Below, one piece after another: positions 6,275 through 10,067 of a DNA stretch of 10,067 nucleotides. Origin of the DNA: Scytonema sp. UIC 10036. Its GTDB lineage: Bacteria > Cyanobacteriota > Cyanobacteriia > Cyanobacteriales > Nostocaceae. The stretch covers positions 1 through 10,067 of the forward strand of contig NZ_WJFC01000328.1 in the NCBI RefSeq assembly GCF_009725235.1, in the 5' to 3' direction. The translations under genes and the position numbers were made by a program. Under the pieces are notes generated by a model. That model searched no databases. It was given only the letters and a program-made list of their open reading frames with translations, and had not been told where the DNA came from. The stretch's first letter is position 1. Every line of letters starts with the position of its first letter.

Positions 6275-6894
6275 TAAAATTTTCCCAAGCTTTTCAATAC
6301 ACTCAAAACCACATACAAATCATTTCCTGGATTAAAAATATCAAACAGTTTGGATAAAGCGTATTGAGGGTTTGTTCCTTTTACTAACTTAATAAATCGA
6401 AAATTAGCACCATTTGTAATTAATCCAAAGGTTGGTTTATCAAATTGCAAATCAGCCAGCATATAAGCTAGTAGCTGTGCTCTTGCTGCATCAAGAGAAA
6501 AATGTGCCTGCTTAGACTCAATCGCAGCCACCCACATCTGTTCAAAGAGAACTAAGACATCAATGTCCCCTTTGACAATGACGCCTTCATCTTCAGCAGA
6601 GATTTCTACAGATTTTTCTGACTTAATGTGAAAGGGGGGTAAATAAAAGCCAGCTAATTCTAGCAGAGGAGATAGCGCTACCATTTTGACGGTATTCTCA
6701 AGCATAGGGGGATATTGGAGCATATTGGCATAACTTGCTTTAACACCGTCAAGTCGCTGCTTTTCTAGCTCGGTAATTTCTGGCAAATTATCTTGCCATT
6801 CCCAGAAAAATTGCTCATCCTCAACTAGCTGAAGTCCAAACTTGGTTGTTAAATCGTACAGGGTAACGTTTCTAGCTTGAATTACTTGAACCAT
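6262..6894 (-). CDS. PD-(D/E)XK restriction endonuclease-like protein (HsdR N-terminal type)
   Basis: A 210-residue protein of the cyanobacterial group often named restriction endonuclease subunit R, though much shorter than a true HsdR and without helicase motifs. The start at 6894 (MVQVIQARNVTLYDL) is preferred; an in-frame upstream start at 6948 would add a hydrophobic stretch unlike the family. The nuclease core is visible: GDIDVLVL with D112, then WVAAIESKQ with E126 and K128, and a following helix ARAQLLAYML. Upstream is a helical segment (EITELEKQRLDGVK) and the conserved-looking LAGFYLPPFHI. No methylase or specificity subunit is nearby, so it is a solitary gene; DNA cleavage is possible but unproven. 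The last residues FYSDQ run into heptamer array copy 2, so the natural C-terminus may have been altered. Confidence 0.8.
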   Translation of the reverse strand: MVQVIQARNVTLYDLTTKFGLQLVEDEQFFWEWQDNLPEITELEKQRLDGVKASYANMLQYPPMLENTVKMVALSPLLELAGFYLPPFHIKSEKSVEISAEDEGVIVKGDIDVLVLFEQMWVAAIESKQAHFSLDAARAQLLAYMLADLQFDKPTFGLITNGANFRFIKLVKGTNPQYALSKLFDIFNPGNDLYVVLSVLKSLGKFYSDQ

Positions 6895-6984
6895 AACGTG
6901 CAGATTGATAACACGGTAAACAGTGAGATAGAACAAGAATACTATCACCTATCTAAGAACATGGCAATGCTAAAAACACCTTTA

Positions 6985-7014
6985 CCTCTGTGCTCTCTGC
7001 GTCCTCTGCGGTTC
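6985..7014. repeat. CTCTGCG-type dispersed repeat
   Basis: Degenerate units CTCTGTG, CTCTCTGCG and CCTCTGCGG. This motif is frequent between genes of filamentous cyanobacteria. It marks the left edge of the 496-base stretch 6949-7444, which holds no intact gene but contains this repeat, a PIN-domain remnant and two hairpins. Confidence 0.6.
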
Positions 7015-7019
7015 ATTAA

Positions 7020-7196
7020 CTAAAATTTATTGAACATGCGTAAAACCCTATCAGATGTCAAAATAACACATTTGTGCTCTAAAGCCGTGGCTACTTGGCA
7101 AGCGTCCTCAAAATCTGAGCCATTTAAAATTTTGTGAGCCGAGTAAAAAATTGCCGATTGGCTCCTAGATACAACTTTCCTTAGTTTGTGTAATTT
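7020..7196 (-). pseudogene. C-terminal fragment of a PIN-domain (VapC-like) toxin
   Basis: An open frame of 58 codons with no start codon, ending with a stop at 7020-7022. It reads ...AIFYSAHKILNGSDFEDACQ, then VATALEHKCVILTSD. This matches the third conserved acidic region of PIN ribonucleases, where DFEDA supplies a metal-binding aspartate and the following helix and strand lead to an ITxD-like motif. The N-terminal two thirds, including the first catalytic aspartate, are absent, and a stop closes the frame at 7197-7199. The toxin is therefore dead. No antitoxin gene is seen beside it. The call rests on a short motif, so it is moderate. Confidence 0.5.
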
Positions 7197-7261
7197 TTAC
7201 AAATCTAGTTGGTTGGAAGGAAATAATACTAGTGTTAGGTTAGTATAAGTCAGAAAGGTGG

Positions 7262-7285
7262 GTGTGGGTTCGCACGAACCCACAC
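7262..7285. repeat. strong hairpin repeat (GTGTGGGTTC)
   Basis: GTGTGGGTTC and GAACCCACAC form a perfect 10-bp stem around GCAC. It is followed on the plus strand by TATTTTAC, but no plus-strand gene ends nearby. It resembles a dispersed palindromic repeat more than a terminator. Confidence 0.7.
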
Positions 7286-7396
7286 TATTTTACAAGCATC
7301 TTTTTGGATTCATTATTGTCCGTGTTGGTGAGCCATGCTCATCGTAAAGAGAGTCAACACCTGCCTCAAACCCTAGGCTCAGCCTCTAAAAATGCA

Positions 7397-7417
7397 TTCC
7401 CAGGCTTCGCCTGGGAA
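7397..7417 (-). terminator. GC-rich hairpin, possible terminator of the ferritin-like gene
   Basis: TTCCCAGGC and GCCTGGGAA form a 9-bp stem with a three-base loop. On the minus strand it lies 28 bases after the stop of the 82-aa gene and is followed by TGCATTTTTAG, a short T-run. The same element is a known abundant palindromic repeat in cyanobacteria, so it may be both a repeat and a terminator. Confidence 0.45.
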
Positions 7418-7444
7418 CGAGATTGCAAACCTTAAAGTGACAGC

Positions 7445-7693
7445 TTACATCTTACCGTGCTGCATAACTTGCTGAAGGTGGTGGCGGATTTCTTGTGCAT
7501 GCTCGACATCAGCTTGACGCAACTTCTGGAACAGTTCTACACAAGGTTGAGAACCAGCTTGCTTTGCATCGTTGATGTAAGTTTCATAAGCTTTGATGGC
7601 TTCAGCTTTGTTGTGCAAAACAGTGAGAAAGTCGTATTCCAAGTTGCTTACGGGATTCTGAGTTTGAGGATTGTTTCCTGCTGTTTGAACCAT
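7445..7693 (-). CDS. 82-residue two-helix ferritin-like protein
   Basis: A small soluble protein with two long helices joined by a short turn: about 17-47 (NLEYDFLTVLHNKAEAIKAY) and 50-78 (ELFQKLRQADVEHAQEIRHH), with GSQP between. Acidic residues E31 and E37 and the D62-x-E64-H65 pattern resemble the metal ligands of ferritin-like and rubrerythrin helices, so a dimer could build a four-helix bundle holding a di-iron site, as in encapsulin-type half ferritins. That role is inference; no encapsulin gene is in the window. The start is well supported by AAGGAGGG five bases before the ATG (complement of 7699-7706), the best ribosome site in the window. The leader abuts the TnpB remnant. An overlapping plus-strand frame is antisense and dismissed. 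Confidence 0.85.
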   Translation of the reverse strand: MVQTAGNNPQTQNPVSNLEYDFLTVLHNKAEAIKAYETYINDAKQAGSQPCVELFQKLRQADVEHAQEIRHHLQQVMQHGKM

Positions 7694-7724
7694 GATTACC
7701 CTCCTTTAGGTTTCTTATTCCCTT

Positions 7725-8132
7725 CTACTTGCCTGAAGGAAGGTCTTCATCTGTCCAAAAGAATAGTTCCATCATTTTGGTTGAGGAATGTAAGTAGCTG
7801 TCAACAAAGTTATTGCGGTGACGAACAATGTTTTGAATCCGATTGGATGTACCTCTTCCTTCAGGTAGGAAACCTCTAAATTTAGCTAGCTGCTTTTTGT
7901 AAAACTGGTTAGTTGATTTTAAAGGTTTACCATTTACAGCTATTGGTTGTATGGTAGGGTCACTAAAAACAATCGTTGCTAGATTGTCTAAACCTATATC
8001 AATAGAGGCTGTTAACTCTAGATTGAGACTACAGAAAAATTCTGTATTGTCTGGAATATCGTAAACGACCTCTATCACAAAACAGCTCGTCATTGGTACT
8101 ATTCTTACTTCACACAAATTATCAAATTTCAA
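7725..8132 (-). pseudogene. internal fragment of an IS200/IS605-type TnpB
   Basis: A remnant of the RNA-guided nuclease-like TnpB of IS200/IS605 or IS1341 elements. The frame of 135 codons covers only the middle: EVRIVP and CFVIEVVYDIP, then ELTASIDIGLDNLATIVFSD with the RuvC-I aspartate, then VNGKPLKSTNQFYKKQLAKF and RHRNNFVDSYLH. Missing are the N-terminal domain, the RuvC-II glutamate, the zinc ribbon and RuvC-III, and there is no TnpA. A full TnpB is near 400 residues. The fragment ends in non-homologous codons (FFWTDEDLPSGK) that run into the leader of the ferritin-like gene, and an in-frame stop closes it upstream near 8190. Element ends and the right-end guide RNA region are not visible. 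Clearly decayed. Confidence 0.85.
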
Positions 8133-8221
8133 TAAGATATAGTGTGTTTGAATGCATAAGTCAAACAGCGATCGCTCTCGATCGCTGCACTAGCATTTTA
8201 AGGCTGGTTCTCGCAGGGGAA

Positions 8222-8326
8222 ATGTTTGTCAACAGAGAAACACGAGGGGTGGAACAACTGGAGATGGAACTAGATATGGCTGCCGCTGAACTTGAAAGAC
8301 AGCAGCAGGAAAGACCAGATACTTAA
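8222..8326 (+). CDS. possible 34-residue helical peptide or gene remnant
   Basis: From the ATG at 8222 the frame encodes a short charged helix (MFVNRETRGVEQLEMELDMA, then AAELERQQQERPDT). AGGGG is present but only a few bases before the ATG. The frame is open further upstream to 8093, where it merely runs antisense to the TnpB remnant. The helical end resembles the Q/E-rich C-termini of larger cyanobacterial proteins, so a leftover tail of a lost gene is as likely as a real peptide. I do not recognise it. Confidence 0.2.
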   Translation: MFVNRETRGVEQLEMELDMAAAELERQQQERPDT

Positions 8327-8334
8327 TACCTATT

Positions 8335-8399
8335 TGGGCAATGGGCAATGGGCATTGGTCACTGCTCACTGCTCACTGGTTACTGGTCACTGCTCACTG
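8335..8399. repeat. compound heptamer array (GGGCAAT then ACTGGTC/ACTGCTC)
   Basis: Bases 8335-8358 are GGGCAAT/GGGCATT units. Bases 8361-8399 are ACTGCTC, ACTGCTC, ACTGGTT, ACTGGTC, ACTGCTC and ACTG, the same family as the arrays at 5434 and 6241. On the minus strand the second part reads CAGTGAC/CAGTGAG and supplies the stop and the last residues (SSDQ) of the psiE-like gene. Confidence 0.9.
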
Positions 8400-8922
8400 A
8401 ATACCGTCGTGAATGAAATTCGCTTTCCTGGTGCTTATCCTCGCGATGTTTAATAGGACATACCTTGGTGTTAGCGCTCATGCAATCCATATGCGGTGTT
8501 TTAGCGCACACTATCAACAGCCCGCCTAATATTACCAATAAACAACAAATGGCTGCAGCTTGAATCCAAGAAATTTCCAATGCACCATGAACCACAACTT
8601 CTCGCAGTAACGACACGATTGTAACTTCTACTGCAACTCCAACTGAGATACTATGCTCTTGCAAATAAACCATCAGCAATCGGAACAACTCAACCAAAAT
8701 CAAGATAAACAGTATTTTGGCTGTTACATGTTTATAATCTACTGACTCTGTAAGGGCGATCGCTATTCCCCATAACTGAACGAGCATAACGGCAAATAAA
8801 CCCAAACACAGGACAATCACAATTAAATCTTGGAAAGCTTCCATATTGCTCACTATCCACTGTCGGTCAATCCAGCGATTGGAGAATAAGAATTGGCTCT
8901 TGAAGCGCTTTTTCATCAGCAT
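8380..8922 (-). CDS. PsiE family membrane protein (phosphate-starvation-inducible type)
   Basis: A 180-residue inner-membrane protein of the PsiE family, whose E. coli member is induced by phosphate starvation; the molecular role is unknown. Recognisable are WIDRQWIVSNMEAFQDLIVI and LFRLLMVYLQEHSISVGVAV, then EVTIVSLLREVVVHG. Four membrane spans are evident: about LIVIVLCLGLFAVMLVQLWG, ILFILILVELFRLLMVYL, VAVEVTIVSLLREVVV and AAAICCLLVILGGLLIVCA. Starts at 8922 or 8916 (MKKRFKSQ) are preferred; the in-frame ATG at 8991 would add residues encoded by a TTTATCC heptamer array. No convincing ribosome site is seen for either. After the last span a polar tail of about 40 residues ends in the heptamer array (SVSSDQ), so the C-terminus is probably longer than the ancestral one. 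No Pho box was identified. Confidence 0.85.
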   Translation of the reverse strand: MLMKKRFKSQFLFSNRWIDRQWIVSNMEAFQDLIVIVLCLGLFAVMLVQLWGIAIALTESVDYKHVTAKILFILILVELFRLLMVYLQEHSISVGVAVEVTIVSLLREVVVHGALEISWIQAAAICCLLVILGGLLIVCAKTPHMDCMSANTKVCPIKHREDKHQESEFHSRRYSVSSDQ

Positions 8923-8938
8923 TACATTACCACTTGAG

Positions 8939-8970
8939 AAAGGATAAAGGATGAAGGATAAAGGATGAAA
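8939..8970. repeat. short tandem repeat of the GGATAAA/GGATGAA type
   Basis: Four units AAGGATA, AAGGATG, AAGGATA and AAGGATG just upstream of the psiE-like start. The same heptamer appears in direct repeat copy B (2877-2892), and as single degenerate units on the other strand near 9193-9215. Confidence 0.8.
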
Positions 8971-9093
8971 AATTTCTCCTTCATACTTCATCTTTACGGA
9001 TATAAGCCCCTAATTTTGTTCATAAATGATACAAATTGGAAACCAAAATCAGACAGATTTTTGGGTGAAATTAAGTCCAAACAAGACTTTTTC

Positions 9094-9125
9094 AATCCAA
9101 AATCTAAAATCTAAAATCCAAAATT
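9094..9125. repeat. short tandem repeat of the AAAATCC type, second copy
   Basis: AATCCAAAATCTAAAATC followed by further AAAATCC units, matching the array at 3796-3820. It lies in the gap 8992-9228 between the psiE-like and TPR genes, which holds no gene. A weak stem AGTTCCCA/TGGGAACT at 9163-9189 lies downstream of the TPR gene but lacks a T-run. Confidence 0.8.
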
Positions 9126-9228
9126 GTATGAGACAGCATTTGTAGCGATATATCATTCTTTCAGTTCCCAAATCTTTACTGTGGGAACTTTACTTCATCC
9201 TTTATACTCTACACTTTATTCTTTCCAC

Positions 9229-10067
9229 TTAGCGCGGTTGATAATTAAAATTTTGCGGATTATTTAAATTTTGTGTTTGTTGCAACAATTGTGATGCTTG
9301 GTTTGCCCACTGTGAATTTCCTTGAGCCTGGTATAAATTTCTGGCGTATTGCAATACTTTTACTGCGTCGGAATATTGTCTTAACTGTATAAAAGCTAAC
9401 CCTGCTCCATAATAAGCATTGGCATAATTAGAGTTTCCTTCAGCCGCTTTTCTAAAAGCATCTAATGCATCTTTGAACTTACTTTGACTAAATAAAATCG
9501 TTCCAAGATTGTAATGAGCTTCTGAATATTTGGGGTTAATTTTGACGGCTTTGCGAAATACTTCTTTTGCTTTCTCTGTTTTCCCTTGTTGTAAGTAGCA
9601 CAACCCTAAATGGTAAGCTGGTTCGGGTGCATTAGGGCTAAATTCCATTGCTTTTCTAAAGGATGGTATAGCTCTTTCCCAATTTCTCTGTTGCTCGTAC
9701 ACCAATCCTAAGTTGTAGTGCGCTATCCCCAGTTTGGGATCGATTTCTAGAGCGCGTCGCAAGTAATCTCCTGCTTGTTGCAGATTGTATCCTTCTAAGA
9801 GCGATCCGCCCAAGTTAGCGTAAGCTAGGGCAAATTTGGGATCTGCTTGTGTAGCTTTGTAAAATGCATCTGCTGCAGGTTGTAATTGTCCTACTTGTCG
9901 CAGTGCTAGCCCCAAGTTGTAATGTGCTGGGGCTAAATTAGGATCGAGTTCGGTGGCTTTGCGAAATAATGCGATCGCATCTGCAACTCTCCCCACTTTT
10001 ATCGCCTGTAACCCTTGGTCTAAATACTCTGGAGCGCCGCTGTCAACGTATTGTGCTAGTAGAAGAG
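9229..10067 (-). CDS. tetratricopeptide repeat protein, N-terminus beyond the window
   Basis: The frame stays open to the window end (reading LLLAQYVDSGAPEYLDQGLQ there), so the true start lies outside; the in-frame GTG at 9996 is not a start. At least seven consecutive 34-residue TPR units are visible, with the classic pattern (AHYNLGLAL, AYANLGGSL, AHYNLGLVY, PAYHLGLCY, AHYNLGTIL, AYYGAGLAF) and -DP-, -SP- or -NP- at the turns. They form a right-handed superhelix that binds partner proteins. The C-terminal 40 residues are Q/N-rich and low in complexity (NQASQLLQQTQNLNNPQNFN). No enzymatic domain is seen in the visible part. The partner and location are unknown; a signal peptide could lie upstream. 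Confidence 0.92.
   Translation of the reverse strand, partial: LLLAQYVDSGAPEYLDQGLQAIKVGRVADAIALFRKATELDPNLAPAHYNLGLALRQVGQLQPAADAFYKATQADPKFALAYANLGGSLLEGYNLQQAGDYLRRALEIDPKLGIAHYNLGLVYEQQRNWERAIPSFRKAMEFSPNAPEPAYHLGLCYLQQGKTEKAKEVFRKAVKINPKYSEAHYNLGTILFSQSKFKDALDAFRKAAEGNSNYANAYYGAGLAFIQLRQYSDAVKVLQYARNLYQAQGNSQWANQASQLLQQTQNLNNPQNFNYQPR

Noticed and set aside
6895..6948. Upstream ATG start for the restriction-like gene
   Set aside because: It adds a hydrophobic 18-residue stretch unlike the family, whose proteins begin at the MVQVIQARN position.
7457..7879. Plus-strand open frame of 140 codons
   Set aside because: It is antisense to the ferritin-like gene and the TnpB remnant. The minus-strand gene has a strong ribosome site and sensible composition.
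8093..8221. Plus-strand frame upstream of the 34-residue candidate
   Set aside because: Its first part is antisense to the TnpB remnant and starts with TTG without a ribosome site.
8923..8991. Upstream ATG start for the psiE-like gene
   Set aside because: The 23 extra residues are encoded by TTTATCC heptamers, which are open in all frames on that strand and give a false extension.
9163..9189. Stem downstream of the TPR gene as a terminator
   Set aside because: The loop is 11 bases and no T-run follows on the minus strand, so termination is not supported.

Overview
The window is a piece of a filamentous, Nostocales-like cyanobacterial chromosome. The support is indirect but consistent: many copies of the cyanobacterial palindrome GCGATCGC (for example near 784, 1140, 4830, 5172, 8168 and 9971), cyanobacteria-restricted families (XisH/XisI), and a high load of short tandem heptamer repeats between genes. 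No rRNA, tRNA or CRISPR array was seen.

Layout. 73-1128 (minus) is mnmA, the tRNA 2-thiouridylase. 1252-2905 is a small accessory block bounded by two direct repeat copies; it carries xisH, xisI and a small coiled-coil gene on the plus strand, then a convergent orphan antitoxin gene whose tail has been overwritten by repeat DNA. 3046-3747 (plus) encodes a secreted protein with two SPOR-like regions. 3823-5446 is the NAD(P)HX repair gene (nnr). Its epimerase half is interrupted by a polypyrimidine repeat and frame breaks, while the dehydratase half is intact. 5495-6214 (plus) is an unrecognised gene lying between inverted copies of one heptamer array. 6262-6894 (minus) is a small PD-(D/E)XK restriction-like protein. 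7020-8132 is a decayed stretch with a PIN-domain toxin fragment, two hairpin repeats, an intact 82-aa two-helix ferritin-like gene and a TnpB fragment. 8380-8922 (minus) is a PsiE-family membrane protein. 9229-10067 (minus) is a TPR protein that runs off the window.

How it fits together. The housekeeping genes (mnmA, nnr, psiE, TPR, SPOR) are separated by accessory genes and gene remnants of the nuclease, toxin-antitoxin and transposon classes. The main theme is remodelling by heptamer repeats. At least five open reading frames end inside such arrays, three of them in the same last residues (SDQ), and one core gene is broken by a repeat tract. I see no convincing new multi-gene machinery. The best candidates for follow-up are the direct-repeat-bounded xisHI block, the repeat arrays acting as one-way all-frame stop cassettes, and the unrecognised gene between inverted arrays.
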